Part shown: one piece after another, positions 33,275 to 42,535 of the stretch | Position numbering within the stretch: the stretch's first letter is position 1 | How the letters are laid out: each line of letters opens with the position of its first letter | From: a bacterium | GTDB lineage: Bacteria > Calditrichota > Calditrichia > RBG-13-44-9 > J042 | DNA: 62,825 nt | Direction of reading: 5' to 3' | NCBI GenBank assembly: GCA_015485355.1 | Contig: WFTQ01000047.1 | Coordinates: 1-62,825 of the forward strand | Translations under genes and position numbers: made by a program | Notes under the pieces: model-generated | The model's database searches: none | What the model was told of the DNA's origin: nothing | Seen by the model: only the letters and a program-made list of their open reading frames with translations

Positions 33275-35521
33275 TCATCTTATCAATACCATTTTACGCG
33301 TCGCTCGAAAAACGTCTTTACCCGAATCGGCTTGCATTCGTAATAAATAGACGCCTGCAGGTACCGGTGCATGGTGTTGATCCTTGCCATCCCAGCGAAT
33401 TCGATAACGTCCCGGGGCTTGCCGTCCATCCACCAGCACCCGTACCCGTTGCCCCAACAGGGAATAGATTTCCAGCCTTATCCGGGCCGATACGGGCAAC
33501 TGGTATTCAATCATCGTTTCCGGATTAAAGGGATTGGGGTAGTTGGGCGACAGGGAAAATGAACGAATCCCCATCGCTGTTTCGGTTTCTTGCAGTCCCA
33601 CCAGGAAATCGAAAAACGTATCCAGCACATCCCGAATGATCTGCAACCGTGCTGAATCATCCCCGATCGTTTCCCAGGGGAAGGCCAGATAGATCAGTGT
33701 TCCCGAGGAATCGCTTTCTCCAAAAGTGCCCCGATAATAAATACCGGCGGCATCCCCGTTCGCATATTTCAGACAAACCCTTGTGGAATCTCCCACAGGC
33801 TGAATGACATCCACGGAGTCCACCCGATACGCCCGGGAACCAAAAGTAAAAGCCATTTGCCTAAAGGGGCGCAAGTCGGTGCCATGAACCTGAGTTCCCT
33901 CCGGACCCCGATAAAGAAAATCGGCCTTTAAATAATGGTGCAGAAAATCGGCATCGGCGATACCGGCACTGTCGGAACCAGCGGTATCCAGATCCCAGGC
34001 GATGTGTGCACCATTAAGGAACAGTTTCCCTCCGCTTTCCAGATATTCTTTTATCAGCGTTTGTTCGGCGGCATTGAGGGTCTCCAGACGATCCGCTTCG
34101 TCCCCCACAAACCAGAACACCGCATCATAATCCCGTAATCGAACCGTTCCGTCCACGACACTCTCGTTGGGTGCCGAATCGAAGTGAAATCCCCAGGAAA
34201 AGACGGCGCTTCCATAGTCATAGATAAAGTGATGCCAGGGTCGGGGCCAGGCGCCATCGGTGCGGTCAAATCCGTCCACGATCAGAATCCGATGCCCCTG
34301 GGCCGCATACCCATTGCTGGTGCCCAGTACATCCGACGGATCGCTCTCATTTTTCCAGGGAGTATTGTCCACGGCCGTAATTCGAAAATAAATGTCCCGA
34401 TTCAATACAATGTGAAGGCTGGTATCGGTGACTTCCGGGGGCAAATCCTGTTCATTTTTGTACAACGTCCAATTCTGATTATCGAAGCTGTAATATACCC
34501 GATATCCCAGCAGATCGGGATCCGGACTGGCGGTCCATCCATAGCGCAGGCCCTCTTCGTCGCCCACAAAATAACGGAAGGTGGGGGTTTGCGGGGGCGT
34601 GGTGTCGGACTCTCGAATGGTCACGCGAACGAAAGCAGTATCCGCATTGAAGCGGGTATCCTCGGTAAACACCATCACCACATAATCGCCCGGGGTCAGC
34701 TGGGTGGTATCCCAATAATTATCCCGGCCCACATCGTTGGTCACCTGATAGACATGGCTGGTGGTGCTGGATAAGGGCCGATAATAAACCCGGTTGACAT
34801 AGGCATTATCCGGCTTGGTATCGAATTGAAAGCGCCATCCTCCATTGGGCGGTTCATAGATTACCGTTGCGGTATCGGCACTCAGGATTTTATAGCCGAT
34901 TTTATAAGTACCGTTGTTAAGCCGGGACTCCCGGGCGTTTGGGGGACCGTTCTGTTCGTCCACTTTAACCACAATATCGACCCGCCCGCTTAAATGGGTT
35001 GCGGGTAACTCCGTGGTGGTGTTATTTTCAAAAAAACGCACAAATCGAATAATGGGTGGCCAGGGATCAACCAGCGGAGTCAAACCACTATTGACTAACA
35101 TCGAGTTGCGTTCGCTACCCACATACCCATTGGTAAAATGTACATGGCCGCTCCCCGTTCGAATATAGCCGATTATCGTTGTGGAGGCATACACCGGGTC
35201 GCCCACCTGCAGATTGGGATTGGGGGTGATATGCACATAGGCTTTATCATCCACCCGCACATAGGGGGTGCCGCTGGTGGCAATGGCCACGATGGTTCCG
35301 TCTTTCACCGGATAGACCGGCGAACCGTCCGCCTTGGGGATATCGGTACCGTTATGAAAGTGCCCGCTGGGGCTGGTGCTGCGGTATTCACAAAAATTTC
35401 CGGTGATCTCGTGGCTCTGATCAAACGGCTGAACCGGCCAGGGAAATTGATCCTGGGCCCGGCCCGGAAATATTCCCAATACCCAGATGCAGCCAAAAGC
35501 CATGCAGATGATACGTTTCAT
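33275..35521 (-). CDS. Secreted M23 metallopeptidase with FnIII, GATase-like and T9SS domains
   Basis: 748 residues. Signal peptide (1-22); M23/LytM-like domain about 25-150 with zinc ligands in HFHNGTDIP (H and D) and GHVHF (the HxH pair). A beta-sandwich region follows, then FnIII (about 315-400), the shared GATase-like domain (RILIVDGFDRTDG; nucleophile elbow altered to FLNGAHIAWD; about 410-650) and a T9SS sorting domain (NYPNPFNPETM). Predicted cell-wall endopeptidase. Its ATG overlaps the stop of the upstream propeller gene by four bases, so the two are translated together. Confidence 0.88.
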   Translation of the reverse strand: MKRIICMAFGCIWVLGIFPGRAQDQFPWPVQPFDQSHEITGNFCEYRSTSPSGHFHNGTDIPKADGSPVYPVKDGTIVAIATSGTPYVRVDDKAYVHITPNPNLQVGDPVYASTTIIGYIRTGSGHVHFTNGYVGSERNSMLVNSGLTPLVDPWPPIIRFVRFFENNTTTELPATHLSGRVDIVVKVDEQNGPPNARESRLNNGTYKIGYKILSADTATVIYEPPNGGWRFQFDTKPDNAYVNRVYYRPLSSTTSHVYQVTNDVGRDNYWDTTQLTPGDYVVMVFTEDTRFNADTAFVRVTIRESDTTPPQTPTFRYFVGDEEGLRYGWTASPDPDLLGYRVYYSFDNQNWTLYKNEQDLPPEVTDTSLHIVLNRDIYFRITAVDNTPWKNESDPSDVLGTSNGYAAQGHRILIVDGFDRTDGAWPRPWHHFIYDYGSAVFSWGFHFDSAPNESVVDGTVRLRDYDAVFWFVGDEADRLETLNAAEQTLIKEYLESGGKLFLNGAHIAWDLDTAGSDSAGIADADFLHHYLKADFLYRGPEGTQVHGTDLRPFRQMAFTFGSRAYRVDSVDVIQPVGDSTRVCLKYANGDAAGIYYRGTFGESDSSGTLIYLAFPWETIGDDSARLQIIRDVLDTFFDFLVGLQETETAMGIRSFSLSPNYPNPFNPETMIEYQLPVSARIRLEIYSLLGQRVRVLVDGRQAPGRYRIRWDGKDQHHAPVPAGVYLLRMQADSGKDVFRATRKMVLIR

Positions 35522-36735
35522 TGTAACCTGTATGTTTGTTTTTCCTGTTGAAAGCCGATCTGGATAAACTCTCCTGTTGGGGCAAAGCGCAGCGCGGGCG
35601 ATAGAAACCGTCGACCGGAAAAGTTCAACTCCTGAAACACCTCTCCGTCCCGATTGAGCAGCAGCAGGCGAGGTTCGACGAAATGAAACCGGCGATCCTG
35701 AAACTCACTGCGGGCCATCAACAGGGCCGCCGCTTCCCCCGCAGGGTGGATTTCCACCGCGGCTATACCGGTCGCCTTCGAAGGAAGCGAATATTCCCAC
35801 AAAACGGTACCGGCGGGGATCGTTATCAAACGCGCCCGTGCATTCTCCGCTAAAACCAGAAAACGCGCCGCCGAGGAAAATTGACCGTATTTCATCAACA
35901 AATCGGTTTCGGCCACCTTCTGCCCCCGTTGGTCATACACCAGGGTTTTCCGCTCAACCACCTTACCGGCTCCCATTCGATAGACCCCCAGGGCAAACCA
36001 TTGACCATCCGGCGCAACGATCAGACGGGTGAATCCATGGGCCGGTATCGCCCGACGCCACACAATCCCTCCCTTGGGGCCCAGCAGCAAGAGATGCGGT
36101 TGGGCACCGCTCCGCTTCATCCCATGTCGATTGGCGGCAACAACCAGGCGATTCTTTCCTGGAATCACCACCGCATCCAGCTGCCGTTCCAGGTCATAGG
36201 CGGCGTCCGGGAACAGGGAACCCGTGGGTATCCGATCCCCCCGGGGACCAAACAGCCGTAACCGTGCGGTGGTATTTTGCAAAACAAACAGCCATCCATC
36301 ATCCGTGATTCGCATTATCGGAAATCCTTCATCGTATGACCGGGTAAAGGTTTCCTGAAATCGCCGACCGTCGGTGACATGATAGAGTTCAATAAATCCT
36401 TTCTGCTGACCGCCGGGTGCCCCAGAGAGAGTCGGTGTCCACAGCAGGGCATAATACCGCCCCGAGGGGGAAAAACGAACATCCACGGTGTTCCGGGGCA
36501 GCATTACACGTTTGTACTCCCCGGAGGCGTTTACCCAGATCAACGCCTCCCGGGTAAAGGCCACGTTCCATTCTTCAAAGAAAAACCAGCGCTCCACCGG
36601 GACGTCCAAAGAGGCCTGAGCCACCAATTGATACGGGCCTCCTGTCTTCGCCCGGGTACCCACCTTCAGCCCAATGATAAGAACAATGGTACCCAGAAAA
36701 AACCACAAGATATACTTCAACTTTGATGATCTCAT
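35518..36735 (-). CDS. Membrane-anchored beta-propeller-like protein
   Basis: 405 residues from the ATG at 36735, chosen for AAGGAAGAGAG upstream and the short basic N-terminus. One N-terminal helix (about 7-26), then about 370 residues of repeated beta-rich segments of WD40/YVTN-like character (VDVRFSPSGRYYALLW, RLIVAPDGQWFALGV, ALRFAPTGEFIQIGF). Probably a periplasmic propeller held in the inner membrane. No catalytic motif. The four-base overlap with the M23 gene suggests that it assists or senses the work of the downstream wall enzymes. Confidence 0.7.
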   Translation of the reverse strand: MRSSKLKYILWFFLGTIVLIIGLKVGTRAKTGGPYQLVAQASLDVPVERWFFFEEWNVAFTREALIWVNASGEYKRVMLPRNTVDVRFSPSGRYYALLWTPTLSGAPGGQQKGFIELYHVTDGRRFQETFTRSYDEGFPIMRITDDGWLFVLQNTTARLRLFGPRGDRIPTGSLFPDAAYDLERQLDAVVIPGKNRLVVAANRHGMKRSGAQPHLLLLGPKGGIVWRRAIPAHGFTRLIVAPDGQWFALGVYRMGAGKVVERKTLVYDQRGQKVAETDLLMKYGQFSSAARFLVLAENARARLITIPAGTVLWEYSLPSKATGIAAVEIHPAGEAAALLMARSEFQDRRFHFVEPRLLLLNRDGEVFQELNFSGRRFLSPALRFAPTGEFIQIGFQQEKQTYRLQ

Positions 36736-36915
36736 GAGTCTCTCTCTTCCTTTATGTTCGGGAAACTCGGGCAAAACACCCGGCATTCATCGTGCCGCCC
36801 GGCTCCCATACCCATCATCCGGTGCCGGAGGAGTATTCTTTCTCCTTTGGGCATGGGAGCACCCATTGCTGAAAAGGTGTACGAGACCATACCGGTAAGC
36901 GGTTTCAGACACCCA

Positions 36916-38148
36916 TTAATGGAAGAACAGATAACCCACAAAAATACCGGCAATAATTCCCGCCAGGTCGGCAATGAGTCCTGCACCGGCGGCATACCGG
37001 GTGTTTTTAATATTGACCGAACCAAAATATACGGCAATGATATAGAAAGTGGTTTCCGTAGCCCCCCGGAAAATGCTGGAAAGACGTCCCACAAAGGAAT
37101 CCGGTCCAAAAGTTTTCATAATCTCCAGGTTCATGCCTCGTGCCGCACTACCGCTCAACGGTTTCATCAATGCAGTGGGTAAGGCCTGCACAAAATCGGT
37201 ATCAATCCCGAACAGGCCGATCACTCCGGCGATACCGTCCACAATGAAATCCAGGGCCCCGGAAGCCCGAAACACCCCGATGGCTACCAGGATCGCCACC
37301 AGATACGGAATGATCTTGACGGCCACGGAAAACCCTTCTTTGGCCCCCTCAATAAACGTTTCGTAAATGTTGATCCTTTGCCACAAGGCAATCACAATGA
37401 AACCGACAACCACACTGAAGATGATCAAATTGCTCATCACATTGGAGATGGTGGTGATCCGTTCCTGAGGGATCATAGAAAAATAGCCCACAACGCCACC
37501 CATCACAATGGTTAGTCCCCCCAGATAAGCCAGAATGACCTTATCCAGTAAATTGATTTTCTGGATGACCGCCACGGTAATCATGCCCACCAGGGTGCTG
37601 CAAAAGGTGGCCAGCATGATAGGAATGAACACGTCTGTGGGATTCGCAGCACCCACCACCGAACGGTCAATCAGAATGGTTAGAGGGATAATCGATAAAC
37701 CCGACGTGTTCAATACCAGAAACATGATTTGCGCATTGGAAGCCGTATCCTTACGGGAATTGACCTCTTGCAATTCTTCCATGGCTTTCAGACCCAAAGG
37801 CGTGGCGGCATTGTCCAGTCCCAGCATATTGGCGGAAAAATTCATGATCATGGAGCCAATGGCCGGATGATTTCTGGGAATTTCGGGAAAGAGACGGGTA
37901 AAGAAGGGCGCGGTAATCCGACTAAAAAACTGTATCACCCCTCCTTCTTCTCCAATCTTCATTATCCCTAACCAGAACGCCATCACTCCGGTTAAGTAAA
38001 TCGATAATTCAAATCCCGTTTTAGACATATCAAAAATGGACTGAACGATTTGAGGAAAGACTTCCACATCTTGAAAGAACACCCAACGGATCAATCCCAC
38101 CACAAAAGCCACCAGGAAAAAGACAATCCAGATATAGTTTAATACCAT
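36916..38148 (-). CDS. SpmA-SpmB fusion, nucleoside-recognition (Gate) domain membrane protein
   Basis: 410 residues with about ten hydrophobic segments. Residues 1-200 match SpmA (GIMKIGEEGG near 62, MNFSANMLGLDNAATPLGLKAM near 103, LNTSGLSIIP); residues about 205-410 match SpmB (GAKEGFSVAVKIIPYLVAIL, PTALMKPLSGSAARG, ATETTFYIIAVYFG). These fused forms are common outside spore formers, where the role is unclear; the family is thought to move small molecules. Being next to secreted wall enzymes is suggestive, since SpmAB affects cortex maturation in Bacillus, but I see no sporulation gene here. Confidence 0.85.
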   Translation of the reverse strand: MVLNYIWIVFFLVAFVVGLIRWVFFQDVEVFPQIVQSIFDMSKTGFELSIYLTGVMAFWLGIMKIGEEGGVIQFFSRITAPFFTRLFPEIPRNHPAIGSMIMNFSANMLGLDNAATPLGLKAMEELQEVNSRKDTASNAQIMFLVLNTSGLSIIPLTILIDRSVVGAANPTDVFIPIMLATFCSTLVGMITVAVIQKINLLDKVILAYLGGLTIVMGGVVGYFSMIPQERITTISNVMSNLIIFSVVVGFIVIALWQRINIYETFIEGAKEGFSVAVKIIPYLVAILVAIGVFRASGALDFIVDGIAGVIGLFGIDTDFVQALPTALMKPLSGSAARGMNLEIMKTFGPDSFVGRLSSIFRGATETTFYIIAVYFGSVNIKNTRYAAGAGLIADLAGIIAGIFVGYLFFH

Positions 38149-38252
38149 CGAACGGCCCTCGGCGCAGTTTTAATCACCATCTTTATGATTTTCCCACGAA
38201 CCGTACCGTAAAATGTAAGCAATATTTTCTCTCTGATCATGACAATAATTTC

Positions 38253-41225
38253 TCAATTTCCCTTGCAAGGGGCAGTGTCGATTTCCGATTGAGGCCGATG
38301 TTCATGAAAGGCTTTAGCCAACAGACTTATGGGATGCCAGACCGGCCTTCCGGTGACATCTTGAATCTGATGACGGCAGGAGGTTCCCGGAGCCACAATC
38401 AGGGCTTCTTGTTCCCGGCGCAGGGCCGGGAACAGGCGATCTTCCCCGATTTTCCGGGACAGGTCATAATGTTCCACCTGATAACCAAATATCCCTGCCA
38501 TGCCACAACACCCGCTATCAATTGTGTCCACTTTCAGCCCGGGTACCCACGCCAGGACTTCCGGAGTAAAGCGGTCTCGTCCCAAGGCCTTCTGGTAACA
38601 ATGGGTGTGCACCAGCGCCCTGCGTTCCGGCAAAGCCTCCGACGGCGTTGGATTTAACGGCCTTTTTTCCACGTGCTGCACCAGAAACTCGTCGATAAGA
38701 TACGTCTGTTGCGCCAGTTGCCGGGTTTCCTCTCCCGGCAGCAAGGCGGGATACTCATCTCGAAAAGTGATCATACACCCGGGTTCCACGCCCACGATGG
38801 GTATCCCTTTCCGGATAAAGGGTCTCAGGGCGTGAAGATTCCGGCGGGCCAACTTCCGGGCGTTCTCCAGCACGCCCATAGAGATGGCCGGACGACCACA
38901 ACAATAATGGCGGGGGAGAACGATCACCCGCCACCCCAGATGTTCCAGCACCTCCACAGTGTCCCGGCCGATCTGAGGTTCCAGATAATTGGTAAACGTA
39001 TCCACCCAAAAGACCACCCGGGGCTGGTCGGAATCCTTACCGGATTTGTGCCGGGAAAAGAACCACCGGCGAAAGGTTTTCCGGGCCCAATCGGGTAATG
39101 ATCGGCGCCGATCGATACCGGCGATTTTTTCCAGCAGAAACCGAAACAGAGGGGTTCGATTCAACCGATTCATCCATCCGGGGCAGTGACTTCCCAACCG
39201 GTACATCCGATCGATTCGAGCCAGCACACGGACCGTCCATGGGGTTCCATTTTCCCGATAGTAAGCCGCTAAAAACTCCGACTTCAGCCGGGCCATATCC
39301 ACCATTGAGGGGCATTCACTCTTGCAGGCTTTGCAGGCCAGGCAGAGGTCGAATATCCGATACAACTCCGGACTGGTTAACCCTCTTTTGCCAAGCTTTC
39401 CGGAAATGGCCGCCCGCAGAGCATTGGCTCGACCGCGGGTGGAGTGCGCTTCATCCCGGAGCGCCTTAAATGAGGGACACATGACTCCACCGAGCCGGTT
39501 CCGGCAATTTCCCTGTCCATTACACATCTCCACCATTCCGGCGAACCCCCCATCGGCGGAAAAGTCCAGTATTGTGGAAGAAATCGTCCGGGGCGTGAGA
39601 TAACCGGGATGAAAACGCAGGAGGTTGGGCTCCCAGGGTGCAGGCGCATCCACAATCTTGCCTGGATTCAACAGATTACCGGGGTCGAACAAACCTTTTA
39701 CGTCCCGAAACGCTTGATGCAGTTCCCGACCGAATACCCGTTCGTTATAATAACTGCGTGCCAGGCCCTCCCCATGTTCTCCGGTACTGGTCCCTCCCAT
39801 TTGAACGGCCAATTCGATAACGGATTGAGATATCTCCCGAAACTGACGGATACCCTCTTCGGTCTTTAAATTGATAACCGGATTGATATGCAAACATCCC
39901 GCAGATGCATGGGCATAAAAAGCCGCTTCGGTGCCGGCATCGGTACAAATACGGATGACTTCCCGGGCATAATCCGCCAGATGTTCGACGGGGACAGCGG
40001 CATCATCTATAAATGCCAAGGGTTTGGCATCGCCCCGCTTACTCATCAGTAACCCGAGCCCGGCCTTTCGCACCTGCCAGACGTTGGCAATCTGTTCTTG
40101 GGTATCCTGAACGACCACCGCCCCCCGAAATCCTTTGTTGCGTAAAGCCGATACCAGACGCCGGGAACGGTCGTTCAGCTCCCGGGTGGTTTCCCCGGAA
40201 AATTCCACAATGCATACCGCCGCTGGATTTCCCTCGATAAAACCCAACCGTTTTCGATATTCCGCATTCCTGCGGGTCAAATCAATGAAATACCGATCCA
40301 GTAACTCCACCGCCGACGGACGATGTTCCAGCATGAACGGTACCAGCGACAAGGCTTGATACAGCTGATCGAAATGCAACAGGGTTAAGTGGGTTTTCCG
40401 GGGGCGCGGCACCACCCGAACTTTCAGCGAAAGGATGATTCCCAGGGTACCTTCGCTACCCACCACCAATGCGGATAGATTCAACTTCTTAGTCGTTTCC
40501 CAATCGCTCAACAGCCGGTGCAAATTGTAACCCGCCACGTTCCTCCAGGTTCGGGGATAGTGCTTTCGAATGGCCCGGCGGTACTTGTTCAATACCAGAA
40601 AGATCCCTTGATAAAGGGAAGAGTCTTGAGCGGCCATACCGATTTTTTGCCGGATCTGCCCGCCGGTTAGGGGTTCCAGACACACCCGTTTTCCATCCGC
40701 CAGTACGACCTCCATTTCCAGTACATGATCGAGCATCATGCCGTAGACGATGGAATGGGCGCCGGTGGAATTGTTGGCCGCCATGCCGCCCAACGTAGCC
40801 GCGTAAGAGGAGGAGGGATCGGGCCCCACCATCAAACCATAAGGCCTCAGAGCCATGTTTAGTTGATCCAGCACAACGCCGGCCTCAACCCGAACCCAGC
40901 CTTCTTCGGGACAAATCTCCAGAATACGGTCAAAATGGCGGGTAAAGTCCAGAATCACTCCTGGGCCGATCCCTTGTCCCGACAAACTGGTGCCGCTGCC
41001 ACGCGGTATAATCGGCACACGGTGGTCGCCGGCCATCCGTACTGTGGTGATGACATCGTCTACATTTTTCGGGATCACCACACCCAGGGGTTCCACTTGA
41101 TAACTCGAGGCATCGGTGCTGTACAGCCAACGATACAGGGGATCGCTACGAACATCCCCCGCCAGTTGATGGGATAATTCGCGAAAAAAAGCCGAAGGAA
41201 CAGATGTCATGGGCGTTGCGACCAT
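38253..41225 (-). CDS. Fused FAD-linked oxidase and Fe-S (CCG) 2-hydroxyacid dehydrogenase
   Basis: 990 residues from the ATG at 41225 (AAAGG five bases upstream; a TTG 24 bases earlier is less likely). FAD-binding domain of the GlcD/D-lactate type about 40-260 (PIIPRGSGTSLSGQG), FAD-oxidase C domain to about 530 (STGEHGEGLARS). Then an Fe-S region: CNGQGNCRN-MCPS near 585, CLACKACKSECP near 650, and two CCG domains (YCCGRPAIS; DSGCCGMAG). This GlcD-GlcF fusion oxidises D-lactate, D-2-hydroxyglutarate or a similar acid and passes electrons to quinone. In the first cluster motif the second cysteine is replaced by Gln, as in some relatives. Complements LutABC. Confidence 0.88.
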   Translation of the reverse strand: MVATPMTSVPSAFFRELSHQLAGDVRSDPLYRWLYSTDASSYQVEPLGVVIPKNVDDVITTVRMAGDHRVPIIPRGSGTSLSGQGIGPGVILDFTRHFDRILEICPEEGWVRVEAGVVLDQLNMALRPYGLMVGPDPSSSYAATLGGMAANNSTGAHSIVYGMMLDHVLEMEVVLADGKRVCLEPLTGGQIRQKIGMAAQDSSLYQGIFLVLNKYRRAIRKHYPRTWRNVAGYNLHRLLSDWETTKKLNLSALVVGSEGTLGIILSLKVRVVPRPRKTHLTLLHFDQLYQALSLVPFMLEHRPSAVELLDRYFIDLTRRNAEYRKRLGFIEGNPAAVCIVEFSGETTRELNDRSRRLVSALRNKGFRGAVVVQDTQEQIANVWQVRKAGLGLLMSKRGDAKPLAFIDDAAVPVEHLADYAREVIRICTDAGTEAAFYAHASAGCLHINPVINLKTEEGIRQFREISQSVIELAVQMGGTSTGEHGEGLARSYYNERVFGRELHQAFRDVKGLFDPGNLLNPGKIVDAPAPWEPNLLRFHPGYLTPRTISSTILDFSADGGFAGMVEMCNGQGNCRNRLGGVMCPSFKALRDEAHSTRGRANALRAAISGKLGKRGLTSPELYRIFDLCLACKACKSECPSMVDMARLKSEFLAAYYRENGTPWTVRVLARIDRMYRLGSHCPGWMNRLNRTPLFRFLLEKIAGIDRRRSLPDWARKTFRRWFFSRHKSGKDSDQPRVVFWVDTFTNYLEPQIGRDTVEVLEHLGWRVIVLPRHYCCGRPAISMGVLENARKLARRNLHALRPFIRKGIPIVGVEPGCMITFRDEYPALLPGEETRQLAQQTYLIDEFLVQHVEKRPLNPTPSEALPERRALVHTHCYQKALGRDRFTPEVLAWVPGLKVDTIDSGCCGMAGIFGYQVEHYDLSRKIGEDRLFPALRREQEALIVAPGTSCRHQIQDVTGRPVWHPISLLAKAFHEHRPQSEIDTAPCKGN

Positions 41226-41579
41226 GTAGGCCTTTGCTTCTCCTGTCAAACCGACCTATGTTCAGAAGCAATATACAAAGAAACAGCGATCGAAAACTTG
41301 TATCATTTTATAAAAAATTCATACTTTTTTAACGCTTTCGCGGTCTCCCTTCAACCCTGCCTCCGCCATCCGCTTTAACAGGCACAGCCGCCTTTTCGGC
41401 GGATCCGCATTACCCGGATCCCTACCCCGAAAGCCCTCCTATTCCGCATCCGTTCATTGGAAATGCCCTCGGAAATCATTAAATTTCCGCTGCAGACGAA
41501 CGGTGAGGTAAACGGTTTGTTGCTCCATCGATAAATCCTTCCGATTGAAAAATCTCCAAAAAATGAAAGGGTGCCGTTT
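41226..41579. other. Non-coding divergent interval
   Basis: About 350 bases between the FAD/Fe-S oxidase (minus) and the NlpC/P60 gene (plus). 41270-41335 is AT-rich and probably holds the oxidase promoter, though no convincing -35/-10 pair stands out. 41390-41400 has a small GCCGCC/GGCGG hairpin. No gene or known RNA seen. Confidence 0.45.
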
Positions 41580-42431
41580 ATGAGAACCTATTGGGAGACA
41601 GCGGAAGCCGAACAGATCGGTATCATCCAGGTAAGTGTGGCCAGCCTGCGAGCGCTTCCGGTGTTTCAGTCCGAGATGACCAGCCAGCTGCTGTTAGGTA
41701 CCATTGTACCCATTTTCGAAGAACGCAACGAATTTTATTATGTGCAAAACTGGGATGGTTATGAAGGATGGGTCAACCGCCACTTTGTACAGCTTGTGGA
41801 TCGTTCGGCGGCTCTGGAGTGGACATCGGCCCCGCGATTATTCGTTACCACCCCATGGGGTGTCGTGCGGACGCAACCGGACGATGAAAGCACTATTTTA
41901 ACCGACGTGGTGGCCTGCAATATTCTAAGAATTCAAGAACGCCGGGGAGGTTTCACCCGGGTGAAACTTCCCGACGGCCGATGCGGTTGGCTGGCCAACG
42001 ACCATTATGTTCTGGAACAGGAACTGAAAACAATTCGACCGCAAGTATCGGCCGTTCTGGCCACGGCGAAACGCTTTCTGGGGATCCCCTACCTATGGGG
42101 TGGGGTTTCCCCCAAAGGTTTCGATTGCTCGGGGTTTGTGCAAACCGTTTTCCGCTTGAACAACATGGAGCTGCCCCGGGATGCCGGCCAGATGGCCTCC
42201 TTGGGGAAGGACGTAGCCCTGGATGATTCCTTCCGCCGCCTTCGTCCGGGCGACCTTCTCTTTTTCGGAAAGACCTCCCGCCGGATCAACCATGTGGCCA
42301 TTTACCTGGGAAAGGGTCGTTACATTCATGCCCGGGGGCGGGTGATGGTGAACAGTCTTCTCTCCGATGATCCCTGCTTCGAGGGGTATTTACGATCCTT
42401 ATTGTTCAGAGCGAGCCGAATCCTGCCCTGA
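41580..42431 (+). CDS. NlpC/P60 peptidase with two SH3-like domains, no signal peptide
   Basis: 283 residues from the ATG at 41580 (a GTG nine bases earlier is possible). Two bacterial SH3-like domains (about 12-75 and 85-145), then an NlpC/P60 domain (about 155-283) with catalytic FDCSGF and the histidine in NHVAIYLGKGRYIHA. Layout matches gamma-D-glutamyl-L-diamino acid endopeptidases such as YkfC. No signal peptide or lipobox is visible, unlike its relative at 61258, which fits processing of muropeptides in the cytoplasm. Converges with the FG-GAP gene over a strong shared hairpin. Confidence 0.87.
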   Translation: MRTYWETAEAEQIGIIQVSVASLRALPVFQSEMTSQLLLGTIVPIFEERNEFYYVQNWDGYEGWVNRHFVQLVDRSAALEWTSAPRLFVTTPWGVVRTQPDDESTILTDVVACNILRIQERRGGFTRVKLPDGRCGWLANDHYVLEQELKTIRPQVSAVLATAKRFLGIPYLWGGVSPKGFDCSGFVQTVFRLNNMELPRDAGQMASLGKDVALDDSFRRLRPGDLLFFGKTSRRINHVAIYLGKGRYIHARGRVMVNSLLSDDPCFEGYLRSLLFRASRILP

Positions 42432-42459
42432 AGATCATTCTTCACCCCCCCAAATTCAG

Positions 42460-42489
42460 AAAGGGCTTTCCCTTCCGGGAAAGCCCTTT
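42460..42489. terminator. Bidirectional terminator, 13-bp perfect stem
   Basis: AAAGGGCTTTCCC (42460-42472), loop TTCC, GGGAAAGCCCTTT (42477-42489). Serves the convergent NlpC/P60 (plus) and FG-GAP (minus) genes. The stem ends in TTT on both strands. Confidence 0.8.
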
Positions 42490-42535
42490 CCGTGACATCT
42501 TATACCCGGAAAGCTACCTTGAGAATCCGGGCGCC

